18,422 nucleotides of DNA from JAMIFN01 sp964608575 (GCA_964608575.1 CAZSPW010000031.1:1-18422); one strand, 5' to 3'. Counted from the first letter of the stretch, positions 7,578 through 14,905 are shown. Program-made: numbers and translations. Notes: a model not told the origin generated them from the letters alone.

Positions 7578-8267
7578 TTAAACATTGGCCACACAGCGCA
7601 ATGCTTCTTGCGCCAGCAGTTTGGCGGGTGAAAGCACAGGTAGCCCCAAGTTTTCGGTAGTCAGCATCAAGGACATTTCGCTGGTGCCTAAAATGATGGC
7701 TTCGCAGCCTTGTTTTTTCAGCTCCTGCGCGGCCGCTTGCATGAAGCGAAAGCTCTCTATCTTGTGCACGCCCTGGAACATTTCGCTCACCATGATGTCG
7801 TCTATGGCCTCGGTTGTCGTGCCTGGCGGCACTACGCACTCCATGCGGTAGGCGGCTAAAGTTTGCTGGTACACCGCACTATCTATGACCCAATTGGTGC
7901 CCAGCAAGCCCAGTTTTTTATAGCCAGCGATCAGGGCTGCTTCGGCCACCACTTCGCTTACGCTCAGCCAGGGCAGCGGGCTTTTGGGCAGCACAAAAGG
8001 CATGGCTGCGTGCACCGAGCTATCGGGTGAAATCAGCATTTGCGCGCCTATGCTGGCGAGTTTGTGCGCAGACTCCAGCATCAATTCGGCAATGTGGGCG
8101 TGCTCACCCCTATCCAAGTGGCGCATATAGTGCGCTAGGGGGATGATGTGCAGAGAAATCTCTGGGTGTTTGTGCGAGGCGCCAGACAATTTAGAGCCTT
8201 CGGTGCAAATGGTGCGGATGCACATGCACGCGCCCTCTGCCGAATTGGAAACGATACCGATATGCAC
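7578..8267 (-). CDS. Asp/Glu racemase superfamily protein, catalytic cysteines not conserved
   Basis: 229 residues, starting at GTG 8267 with AGGA six bases upstream. The fold signature is that of the aspartate/glutamate racemase (YgeA/RacD-like) family: a two-domain cytoplasmic protein with VDFAEI-like IIPLAHYMRHLDRGEH near residues 41-55, WLSVSEVVAEA (100-110), KLGLLGTNWVIDS (118-130) and VLSPAKLLAQEAL near the C-terminus. In typical members the acid-base pair lies in C-N-T-x-H and G-C-T-E motifs. Here these read P81-D82-S83-S84-V85-H86 and G194-T195-S196-E197, so neither position is cysteine. E. coli YgeA has Thr at the first position, so partial replacement is precedented. Loss of both argues against a standard racemase. 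Substrate is unknown. A small inverted repeat (CCTAG/CTAGG) sits in the 5' leader. Confidence 0.8.
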   Translation of the reverse strand: MHIGIVSNSAEGACMCIRTICTEGSKLSGASHKHPEISLHIIPLAHYMRHLDRGEHAHIAELMLESAHKLASIGAQMLISPDSSVHAAMPFVLPKSPLPWLSVSEVVAEAALIAGYKKLGLLGTNWVIDSAVYQQTLAAYRMECVVPPGTTTEAIDDIMVSEMFQGVHKIESFRFMQAAAQELKKQGCEAIILGTSEMSLMLTTENLGLPVLSPAKLLAQEALRCVANV

Positions 8268-8408
8268 AAAAAATCCTAGTCAGCTAGGTTGCTAAAGCGC
8301 CCATGCTAACAGCCAAAACGCAGTGGGTCAAAATTACCCTTGCAGTTACTGTCCGAATTTTGTAATTTTTGCAAAATGGATGCGCTATCGGTCTGCTGGC
8401 CTAGCGCT

Positions 8409-9545
8409 TTAAGAGAAAAAGCGTTTGAGCTTATCCGTCCAGCCTTGATTATTCGGATTGTGCTTACCGCCACCTTTTTTCAGGGACTCATCCAGCTCTT
8501 TGAGCAGTTTGCGTTGGTGCTCGGTCAGTTTGACTGGCGTTTCCACCACGATATGGCAGTACAAATCACCGGGCATAGACGAGCGCACGCCCTTGATGCC
8601 CTTGCCGCGCAGGCGGAACTGTTTGCCGTGTTGCGTGCCCTCTGGAATATCTATGGCGGCTTTGCCGCCCAGTGTGGGGACATCAATCTCGCCGCCTAGT
8701 GCAGCTGTAATCAGGCTCACCGGCACCTCGCAGTGCAAATCGTCGCCGTCGCGTTCAAAAATCTCGTGTTTTTTCAGGTGGATGTCGATGTATAAATCGC
8801 CCGCTGGCCCGCCATTGCTGCCTGGCTCACCATTGCCGCTGGAGCGAATACGCATACCATCGTCGATGCCCGCAGGGATTTTGATTTCCAGCTCTTTTTG
8901 CGTTTTCTTTTTGCCTTGGCCGTGGCAATCGGTGCAGGGATCGGGGATGATTTTGCCTGTGCCGCGGCACTGTGGGCAGGTTTGCTGCATTTGCATCGGG
9001 CCCATACGCACAAAGGCCACACCTGAGCCGCCGCAGGTGGTGCAGGTAATAGGCTTGGTGCCAGGTTTGGCGCCTGAGCCGTGGCAAGTGCCGCAGTCTT
9101 CCCAACTGGGGATGCGGATGGTCATGTCTTTGCCCGCCGCGGCTTCTTCCAAGCTGATCTCGACGGAATAGCTCAAATCGTTGCCACGATAGACCTGACG
9201 GCCACCTGAACGCCCACCGCGCCCGCCGCCGAATAAGTCGCCAAAAATATCGCCAAACGCATCGGCAAAGCCGCCCATGCCCGCGCCACCAGCGCCGCCA
9301 AAGCCGCGGTTGGGGTCTACGCCTGCGTGGCCATACTGGTCATACGCTGCTTTTTTCTGCGGGTCAGAGAGCATCTCGTAAGCCTCTTTGACCTCTTTGA
9401 ACTTTTCTTCGGCTTCGGCCGCTTTGTCGCCCTGATTGCGGTCAGGGTGGTACTTCATCGCCAGCTTGCGATAGGCTTTTTTGATTTCGTCCTCAGACGC
9501 GCCGCGGGCGACGCCCAGTACTTCGTAATAATCGCGCTTGCTCAT
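8409..9545 (-). CDS. dnaJ: Co-chaperone DnaJ (Hsp40)
   Basis: Type I J-protein that delivers clients to DnaK and stimulates its ATPase. All domains are present in its 378 residues. The J domain (1-72) carries the HPD triad at 33-35. It is followed by a Gly/Phe-rich linker (about 75-120) and four zinc motifs: CGTCHGSG (151-158), CTTCGGSG (168-175), CPQCRGTG (190-197) and CTDCHGQG (204-211). The C-terminal substrate-binding beta domains complete the protein. dnaK and grpE, usually just upstream, are not adjacent: the neighbour upstream is phaB, separated by that gene's terminator and by a repeat copy that begins within ten bases of the dnaJ start codon. After the stop, GCGCTA/TAGCGC (8382-8407) forms a weak hairpin without a proper T-run. 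Confidence 0.98.
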   Translation of the reverse strand: MSKRDYYEVLGVARGASEDEIKKAYRKLAMKYHPDRNQGDKAAEAEEKFKEVKEAYEMLSDPQKKAAYDQYGHAGVDPNRGFGGAGGAGMGGFADAFGDIFGDLFGGGRGGRSGGRQVYRGNDLSYSVEISLEEAAAGKDMTIRIPSWEDCGTCHGSGAKPGTKPITCTTCGGSGVAFVRMGPMQMQQTCPQCRGTGKIIPDPCTDCHGQGKKKTQKELEIKIPAGIDDGMRIRSSGNGEPGSNGGPAGDLYIDIHLKKHEIFERDGDDLHCEVPVSLITAALGGEIDVPTLGGKAAIDIPEGTQHGKQFRLRGKGIKGVRSSMPGDLYCHIVVETPVKLTEHQRKLLKELDESLKKGGGKHNPNNQGWTDKLKRFFS

Positions 9546-9553
9546 AATTTTTC

Positions 9554-9592
9554 AAAAATAATAGCTGTTCAGGCAATTTTGGCGGCTTAAAA
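9554..9592 (+). repeat. Interspersed AGCTGCTCAGGCA repeat, copy 3
   Basis: A-rich head CAAAAATAAT, then AGCTGTTCAGGCAATTTTGG and CGGCTTAAAA. It is immediately upstream of dnaJ, with its head towards the dnaJ start. This copy has one T-for-C change in the core. Confidence 0.8.
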
Positions 9593-9696
9593 CCGCAAAA
9601 AACACCTTAAATTTTACCGTGGCACCAAGCCTTGATCAGTCCGAGTGTTCCACACAATGGTCAGCATCTGGGGGCAAACGGGATAAATACAAGCGC

Positions 9697-9723
9697 AAAA
9701 AAACGCTGCTTTGCAGCAGCGTT
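9697..9723 (-). terminator. Intrinsic terminator of phaB
   Basis: On the plus strand AACGCTGC (9702-9709) pairs with GCAGCGTT (9716-9723) around TTTGCA, and seven A residues (9697-9703) become a T-run on the minus strand. It lies 27 bp beyond the phaB stop. Confidence 0.9.
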
Positions 9724-9749
9724 GCAGGCGAATCAAGCGCAATAGGCGT

Positions 9750-10487
9750 TTAACCCATGTGAATACCGCCATTAATAGAAAAGTCCGCACCCGTAGAGTA
9801 GCCACTTTGATCTGAGGCCAGCCAAGCCACGATGGAGGCGATTTCCTCAGGCGCGCCCAAGCGTTTGACGGGGATGGTGGCGACGATTTTCTCCAACACC
9901 TCCTCGCGGATGGCTTTCACCATTTCGGTGCCGATATAGCCGGGGCTGACGGTGTTGACCGTCACGCCCTTGCCCGCCAACTCTTGTGCCAGCGCCATGG
10001 TAAAGCCGTGCATTCCGGCCTTGGCAGCTGAGTAATTGGTTTGCCCTACCTGCCCTTTTTCGCCATTGACTGAGGAAATATTGATGATGCGCCCCCAGCC
10101 ACGATCGGCCATATCGCCCACTACTTGCTTGGTCACATTAAAGAGGGAGTTGAGGTTGGTGCTGATGACTGCATTCCAGTCCTCGGGCGTCATTTTTAAA
10201 AACATACGATCGCGCGTAATGCCCGCATTATTGACCAGCACATCAATCGGGCCGTGTTCGGCCTTGACTTTCTCGAAAGCTGCTTTGGTGGATTCCCAAT
10301 CAGAGACATTGCCCGCCGAAGCGTAGAAAGTAAAGCCCAAGGCTTTTTGTTCGTCCAGCCATTTTTGTGCGTCGCGGCTAGGCCCACAGCCAGCAATCAC
10401 CTTAAAACCGTCTTGGTGCAAACGCTGACACATTGCGGTGCCGATGCCACCCATACCGCCTGTGACATATGCGACTTTTTGACTCAT
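9750..10487 (-). CDS. phaB: Acetoacetyl-CoA reductase (NADPH), PhaB
   Basis: Short-chain dehydrogenase that reduces acetoacetyl-CoA to (R)-3-hydroxybutyryl-CoA for polyhydroxybutyrate synthesis. It has 245 residues. The Rossmann motif TGGMGGIG is at 9-16 and NNAG at 86-89. The catalytic set is S139, Y152 and K156 (NISSVNGEKGQVGQTNYSAAK). The KQVVGDMADRGWGRI and TIPVKRLGAPEEIAS stretches and the C-terminal GGIHMG are those of PhaB rather than FabG. AGGAG precedes the ATG by about nine bases. phaC and phaA are not adjacent, so PhaB is encoded apart from the rest of the pathway here. The gene has its own terminator and a 260-bp divergent upstream region shared with cybB. Confidence 0.95.
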   Translation of the reverse strand: MSQKVAYVTGGMGGIGTAMCQRLHQDGFKVIAGCGPSRDAQKWLDEQKALGFTFYASAGNVSDWESTKAAFEKVKAEHGPIDVLVNNAGITRDRMFLKMTPEDWNAVISTNLNSLFNVTKQVVGDMADRGWGRIINISSVNGEKGQVGQTNYSAAKAGMHGFTMALAQELAGKGVTVNTVSPGYIGTEMVKAIREEVLEKIVATIPVKRLGAPEEIASIVAWLASDQSGYSTGADFSINGGIHMG

Positions 10488-10515
10488 GTTTTTTGTCTCC
10501 TGATAAAACGGTGTG

Positions 10516-10529
10516 TTCCAAAATTGGAA
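10516..10529. promoter_or_regulatory. Short palindrome upstream of phaB
   Basis: TTCCAA-AA-TTGGAA is a perfect 6-bp inverted repeat in the phaB leader or promoter. It may be an operator, but no regulator is identified. Confidence 0.35.
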
Positions 10530-10549
10530 AAATCACCGATTCATCATAA

Positions 10550-10591
10550 GCGCAATCCCGCGTATAAAAGCCTCTTTCAATACGATTGCGC
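10550..10591. promoter_or_regulatory. 8-bp inverted repeat in the phaB-cybB divergent region
   Basis: GCGCAATC (10550-10557) and GATTGCGC (10584-10591) are exact inverted copies 26 bp apart, enclosing a TATAAA-containing stretch. The arms are centred 34 bp apart, about three helical turns, as for a dimeric or looping regulator. The function is inferred only. Confidence 0.4.
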
Positions 10592-10747
10592 CCTAGGGGA
10601 AACACGGCTTTTACGCTGTATTTGATGCAGGTTCAAACACCCATCAGGTGGGCGATAAGAAAGCCTCATTTTTTTCAGGGTATTTTTAAAAATCAGACAC
10701 AATGGCAGCGTTTGTCGATTTGATCCACCTAGCTCAGAGTATTTACC

Positions 10748-11293
10748 ATGCGCTCAACCTATCACCCCGTCTCTGTTTTATGGCATTGGCTGATTGCCAT
10801 CCTCATCGTTGCCGCCTATTACTTTGTTTTAGCGCGCCCTGATACCCCAGGCCCCAGCCCTGAAAAGCTGCAAATGATGAGTTACCACAAATGGGTGGGC
10901 ATCACCGTGTTGGCTTTTAGCGTGCTGCGCATCGTCAGCCGCTTCATCTTCCCTGCGCCCGCTATGGGGGCGGATGTGCAAATGCCTGCTTGGCAAAATA
11001 AAGTGCACAAAACCACTTTGTTTTTGATGCTGCTATTGACTATCGCCATCCCGCTGGGCGGTTGGCTCATGAGTTCGGCGGCGGGTCGTCCTGTGGTCTG
11101 GTTTGGTGTGCTGCAACTGCCTGATCTGATCGGCGTGAACAAAGACTTGGCCGGCCAAATCAAAGAAGTACACGAAACCGCCGCCTGGCTGCTGCTGGTC
11201 TTGGTCGGGCTGCATACGGCCGCAGCCCTGAAACATCATTTTGTGGATAAAGACAGTGTGCTGGCACGCATGCTGCCGTTTTTGAAAAAATAA
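10748..11293 (+). CDS. cybB: Cytochrome b561 family protein
   Basis: Di-heme b inner-membrane protein of the bacterial CybB/YceJ family. It moves electrons between the quinone pool and a periplasmic or membrane partner. It has 181 residues and four hydrophobic helices (about 10-29, 48-68, 88-108 and 142-163). The likely heme ligands are H13 (LWHW), H47 (SYHKW), H142 (EVHETAAW) and H156 (GLHTAAA), a spacing like that of E. coli CybB. The ribosome binding site is weak. Two YceI-family genes follow on the same strand, the first after 26 bp. The same pairing of a b561-type protein and YceI exists in E. coli (yceJ-yceI), so this is probably a three-gene operon. Confidence 0.93.
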   Translation: MRSTYHPVSVLWHWLIAILIVAAYYFVLARPDTPGPSPEKLQMMSYHKWVGITVLAFSVLRIVSRFIFPAPAMGADVQMPAWQNKVHKTTLFLMLLLTIAIPLGGWLMSSAAGRPVVWFGVLQLPDLIGVNKDLAGQIKEVHETAAWLLLVLVGLHTAAALKHHFVDKDSVLARMLPFLKK

Positions 11294-11319
11294 AGCGCGT
11301 GATCAGCAAAGGTGGAAAT

Positions 11320-12064
11320 ATGCAGCCCATTGGACTCTTTACTCGATCGGCTTTGGCCGCGCTGGCATGGGGCGCAACTGCGCTATGCGCGGCTCCAGCG
11401 CCTGCTANNNNNNNNNNNNNNNNNNNNNNNNNNNNNNNNNNNNNNNNNNNNNNNNNNNNNNNNNNNNNNNNNNNNNNNNNNNNNNNNNNNNNNNNNNNNN
11501 NNNNNNNCTGCTAGTGCGGTGCAAACTGCGCCAGTCCAAGCCCGCGTGGCGCCTGCGGCCAATCAGCTCTTGCCAGCGCAAAGCGAGGTGCGTTTTACTG
11601 CTAAACAAATGGGTGTTCCCATGCAAGGCTTGTTCACCCAATTGACAGGCACGGTGCAGTGGAACGCGGCTAAGCCCGAGTCCAGCCATATTCGCTTAGA
11701 AATTCCCGTCGCGAGCGCCACCGTTGGTTCGCCTGAAATGGATGAGGAGCTGCCCAAGGCCGAATGGTTTGCCGCCAGCCAGTTCCCCACTGCCGTTTTT
11801 GAATCCAGCGCCGTGCGCGCTTTGGGCGGCAATCGTTTTGAAGTCATGGGTACGCTGGGCATCAAAGGCGTGAAATGGCCAGTGAAAACGCAAGCCTTGG
11901 TGTTGCCTAACCCAGCAGACAAAGGGGCGACCAGCAACGCCAGTGGTACCCTGAGCATTGCGCGGCTCGCTTATAAAATCGGCCAAGGCAGTTGGGGCGA
12001 TACCAGCGTGGTGGCCGATACGGTGCAAATCCAGTACCGTATTCGTTTGAAGACGCAACCCTGA
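11320..12064 (+). CDS. YceI family periplasmic protein, first copy (interrupted by an assembly gap)
   Basis: YceI proteins have a lipocalin-like barrel that binds a polyisoprenoid such as ubiquinone. The ATG at 11320 follows AAAGGTGG and encodes a signal peptide, MQPIGLFTRSALAALAWGAT, ending near ALCAAPAPA. A 100-N run (11408-11507) interrupts the gene. The barrel domain resumes at 11510 and runs to the stop (QLLPAQSEVRFTAKQMG, then TLGIKGVKWPVKTQ and SWGDTSVVADTVQIQYRI). The two parts are in different frames only because 100 is not a multiple of three. Both contig ends carry CTGCTA, and merging them there restores one frame (A-P-A-S-A-V). An ATG at 11312 in the downstream frame gives no signal peptide and is not the start. 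The gene is probably intact. Confidence 0.85.
11408..11507. other. Assembly gap of 100 N
   Basis: Exactly 100 N, which suggests a fixed-size scaffold placeholder rather than a measured gap. The flanks share the hexamer CTGCTA (11402-11407 and 11508-11513), so the true gap may be zero or a six-base overlap. It sits in the Ala/Pro-rich stretch after the signal peptide of the first yceI. Confidence 0.95.
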
Positions 12065-12095
12065 TTTTTTATACCAACCCTGATAGGAGTGTTTG

Positions 12096-12740
12096 ATGAA
12101 AAAAACTGTTTTTGCTGCCGCTATGGCCGCGGCGTTTGTTTTTGCTGCAGGCGTGCAAGCTGCGCCCGTCACCTTCAAAGCTGACCCGACCCACACTTTT
12201 GTGACTTACGAAACCATCCACAAAGGTATGTCCACCAATCGCGGCCGTTTTGACAAAACCGAAGCGACCATCACCTTGGATCGCGCTAAAAAAGTTGGCA
12301 GCGTCATGGTCAAAATTGATCCCGCATCCGTGAGTACAGGCGTAGCCGCCTTGGACGAACACCTCAAAGGTAAAGACTTCTTTGATGTTGCCGCCCATCC
12401 TACTGTCACCTTCAAAGGCGATAAATTCACTTTTGATGCCAAAGGCCGTGTCAAAACCGTGGCGGGCGAGCTGAGCATGCTGGGTAAAACCCAGCCCGTC
12501 GTGCTGACCGCCGAGCGTTTTGCCTGTAGTACCAATCCCGTCTCGAAATTGGAGACCTGCGGCGGCGACTTCAGCACCACCATCAAGCGCGACCAATGGG
12601 GCATGGAATACGCCCTGAAATACCCAGGTATGTCGCCTGATGTGCGCCTCTTGATTCAAGTCGAGGCAGCGCAAGAGGCAGCCCCTGCCGCCGCGACTGA
12701 GCCAGGCGCGGAGCACGCACACCAGCACCATGATCACTGA
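12096..12740 (+). CDS. YceI family periplasmic protein, second copy, His-rich tail
   Basis: 214 residues from ATG 12096, with AGGAG six bases upstream. Residues 1 to about 22 are a signal peptide (MKKTVFAAAMAAAFVFAAG, cut near VQAA). The YceI barrel follows: FKADPTHTFVTYETIHKGMS, then FFDVAAHPTVTFKGDKF, ELSMLGKTQPVVL and IKRDQWGMEYALKYPGMSP, the canonical signatures of the periplasmic lipid-binding family. This copy is closer to the classic YceI than the first one. Beyond the barrel it has an alanine-rich linker and the tail AEHAHQHHDH, which could bind metal. The gene begins 31 bp after the first yceI stop and ends the cybB-yceI-yceI unit at a strong terminator. Confidence 0.93.
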   Translation: MKKTVFAAAMAAAFVFAAGVQAAPVTFKADPTHTFVTYETIHKGMSTNRGRFDKTEATITLDRAKKVGSVMVKIDPASVSTGVAALDEHLKGKDFFDVAAHPTVTFKGDKFTFDAKGRVKTVAGELSMLGKTQPVVLTAERFACSTNPVSKLETCGGDFSTTIKRDQWGMEYALKYPGMSPDVRLLIQVEAAQEAAPAAATEPGAEHAHQHHDH

Positions 12741-12797
12741 TATCCAGCGCAACTAGCAGATCCCGCACAGCGCGGATAGGCTGGGTCTTGCCTTGCG

Positions 12798-12824
12798 AAA
12801 AGCCCTCGTTTAGAGGGCTTTTTT
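12798..12824. terminator. Bidirectional terminator between the YceI operon and rfbD
   Basis: GCCCTC (12802-12807) pairs with GAGGGC (12813-12818) around GTTTA. A-residues precede and six T residues follow, so both converging transcripts can end here. Confidence 0.9.
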
Positions 12825-12845
12825 ATGGCTGTTTTTAGCAAATTT

Positions 12846-12879
12846 GGCCGTAAAAACTGCCTGGGTAGCTATGGTTTTT
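12846..12879 (-). repeat. Interspersed AGCTGCTCAGGCA repeat, copy 4
   Basis: On the minus strand: AAAAACCATAGCT, then ACCCAGGCAGTTTTTACGGCC. The core has changes at three adjacent positions (ACC for GCT). It overlaps the 3' end of rfbD and provides its TAG stop. Confidence 0.7.
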
Positions 12880-13810
12880 GCGGGTTTGAGAAGGGGTTAT
12901 CCACGCTGGCCTCCACCAATTCCCGCACCGTGCGCGCCACCCCAATTTTCCAATCGGGCATACGCAAACCGAAGGCCTGCATCAATTTGCTGCTGTCTAA
13001 GCGGCTATTGGCTGGGCGCAGCGCGCGGCTGGGGTAATCTTGGCCGCTAATGGGCTTGATCGCGCTGATGCCAGAGACTTGCAACGGTGCCCCTAAAAGC
13101 CGCGCCGCTTCAATCGCAAAACAGGCATATTCATACCAATTGCTCGCGCCTGCGGCACTGAGGTGATACAGCCCCGCCAAGCGTTTGTGCGCCATCGTCA
13201 TATGTATCGCCCCTGCGGTTACATCCGCAATCAGCTCGGCGCTGGTGGGGGTGCCAAATTGATCGTCCACTACGCTCAAATTTTTTTGTGTTGCGGCCAA
13301 ACGCAAAATGGTTTTTAAAAAATTCTGGCGGCGCGTGGAATAAACCCAGCTGGTGCGAAAAATCAAATGTTGACACCCTGAAGCGCGCACCGCAATTTCG
13401 CCTTGTAGCTTGCTTTTGCCATACACATTCAGCGGCTCTACTGCGGCGCTCTCGCCGCGGGCGTAATGGCCGCTGCCGCGAAATACATAATCGCTTGAAT
13501 AGTGCACCAGTAATGCCTTGGTCTTTTTAGCGGCTTCAGCCATCGCCTCGGGCGCACGGTGGTTCAGTAAATAAGCCAGCTCGTGCTGATCTTCGGCGCC
13601 GTCCACATCGGTATAGGCCGCGGCATTGACGATGACATCCGGGCGCAACTGCAAAATCGTCTGGCTAATGCCCTCGAGGTTGCGCAAATCGCCGCAAATG
13701 TGCGGCTCGCAGGTGTTGGCATCGGTTGCGATCAAGTCGCCCAACAGAGACAGGGGGCGTTGCAATTCCCAGCCGATTTGTCCATTTTTGCCAAAAAGCA
13801 GAATTCTCAT
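12869..13810 (-). CDS. rfbD: dTDP-4-dehydrorhamnose reductase
   Basis: NADPH-dependent reductase that makes dTDP-L-rhamnose, the donor for lipopolysaccharide or exopolysaccharide. It has 313 residues. The extended-SDR cofactor loop GKNGQIG starts at residue 7 (G7, G10, G13). VNAAAYTDVDGAE is at 61-73. The catalytic region has SSDYVFRG (105-112) and the Y130-x-x-x-K134 pair in YGKSK. VVDDQFGTPTSAELIADV and YHLSAAGASNWYEYA are further family motifs. The other rhamnose genes (rfbA, rfbB, rfbC), usually clustered with it, are absent from this window. The last codons and the TAG stop fall in a copy of the interspersed repeat, so the exact C-terminus may be a product of that repeat. It converges on the YceI operon and diverges from ilvE. 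Confidence 0.94.
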   Translation of the reverse strand: MRILLFGKNGQIGWELQRPLSLLGDLIATDANTCEPHICGDLRNLEGISQTILQLRPDVIVNAAAYTDVDGAEDQHELAYLLNHRAPEAMAEAAKKTKALLVHYSSDYVFRGSGHYARGESAAVEPLNVYGKSKLQGEIAVRASGCQHLIFRTSWVYSTRRQNFLKTILRLAATQKNLSVVDDQFGTPTSAELIADVTAGAIHMTMAHKRLAGLYHLSAAGASNWYEYACFAIEAARLLGAPLQVSGISAIKPISGQDYPSRALRPANSRLDSSKLMQAFGLRMPDWKIGVARTVRELVEASVDNPFSNPQKP

Positions 13811-13955
13811 GCGTGTATTACCAAGCTCAGGATGCTGCAGGATAGCGCAAACGCAGGCATACGCCTAGGTTTTCAGCCTTGCATTATTTTTGCCCCTGGG
13901 CGATTCGATAAAATGCCCACCTTTGACCCCTACCCGAATAATTTGGAGAACAAAC

Positions 13956-14891
13956 ATGGCAGCACTGCCCAGCATGGCCGACCGCGACGGCAAAATCTGG
14001 ATGGACGGACAGATGGTGGACTGGCGCGATGCAAAAGTGCATGTGCTCACCCACACCTTGCACTACGGCTGCGGCGTATTCGAAGGGGTACGCGCGTATG
14101 ACACCGTTGCCGGCCCAGCGATTTTCCGCCTGCAAGAGCACACCGATCGCTTGTTCAACAGCGCCAAAATTCTGCGCATGAAAATGCCTTTCAGCAAAGA
14201 CGAGCTGAATGCTGCCCAGCTTGCTGTGGTCAAGGCCAATGGTTTGAAATCAGGTTATCTGCGCCCGTTAGTGTGGTTGGGGTCTGAAAAAATGGGTGTC
14301 AGCCCCAAAGGTGCGGCTGTGCATGTCATGGTGGCAGCTTGGAGCTGGGGGGCATACTTGGGCGAAGACGGCATGAAGCGCGGCATCCGCGTGAAAACCT
14401 CTAGCTACACCCGTCACCATGTGAACATCACCATGACGCAGGCCAAGGCGGTGAGCAATTACAGCAACTCCATCCTGGCCAATCTGGAAGCTACCGATAA
14501 CGGCTACGACGAAGCCTTGCTGCTGGATTCCGCAGGCTTTGTCAGCGAAGGCGCGGGCGAAAACATCTTCGTCATCAAAGATGGCGTGATTTACACCCCC
14601 GATTTGTCGGCCGGCGCTCTCAACGGTATCACGCGCAACACCATCTTCCACATTGCTGCGGATTTGGGCCTGACGATTAAAGAAAAACGCATCACCCGCG
14701 ATGAAATTTATATCGCTGACGAAGCCTTCTTCACCGGCACTGCGGCTGAAGTCACGCCGATTCGTGAACTGGACGGCATCGAAATTGGCATCGGCAGCCG
14801 CGGCCCCATTACCGAAAAAATTCAAACGGCTTTCTTTGCCATCGTCAATGGGCAAAACGCCAAATACAGCCACTGGCTGACCCAAGTTTAA
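13956..14891 (+). CDS. ilvE: Branched-chain amino acid aminotransferase
   Basis: PLP class IV transaminase that interconverts leucine, isoleucine and valine with their 2-oxo acids. The start at 13956 (MAALPSMADRDGKIWMDGQ) has GGAG 7 bp upstream and gives 311 residues, as usual; the frame is open 66 bp further upstream but without family similarity. The PLP lysine is K164 in TMTQAKAVSNYSNS. HTLHYGCGVFEGVRAY (about 33-48), the cofactor-binding SEGAGENIFVIKDG, and FFTGTAAEVTPIRELDG complete the family pattern. A small zinc-finger gene starts 14 bp after the stop and is probably co-transcribed. The 145-bp region upstream is shared with divergent rfbD and should contain both promoters. Confidence 0.97.
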   Translation: MAALPSMADRDGKIWMDGQMVDWRDAKVHVLTHTLHYGCGVFEGVRAYDTVAGPAIFRLQEHTDRLFNSAKILRMKMPFSKDELNAAQLAVVKANGLKSGYLRPLVWLGSEKMGVSPKGAAVHVMVAAWSWGAYLGEDGMKRGIRVKTSSYTRHHVNITMTQAKAVSNYSNSILANLEATDNGYDEALLLDSAGFVSEGAGENIFVIKDGVIYTPDLSAGALNGITRNTIFHIAADLGLTIKEKRITRDEIYIADEAFFTGTAAEVTPIRELDGIEIGIGSRGPITEKIQTAFFAIVNGQNAKYSHWLTQV

Positions 14892-14905
14892 GGCGGGGTA
14901 AGAGC

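Noticed and set aside
8382..8407. GCGCTA/TAGCGC inverted repeat just after dnaJ as a terminator
   Set aside because: It has a 14-base loop and no T-run directly after the stem on the minus strand, so it is too weak to call.
11312..11407. Start of the first yceI at ATG 11312 in the barrel frame
   Set aside because: The frame continues through the N run only by accident of its length, and its N-terminus is not a signal peptide. ATG 11320 gives a proper one.
12069..12752. 227-residue open frame on the minus strand opposite the second yceI
   Set aside because: It is the antisense shadow of a clear YceI gene. It shows no domain motif and no ribosome binding site.
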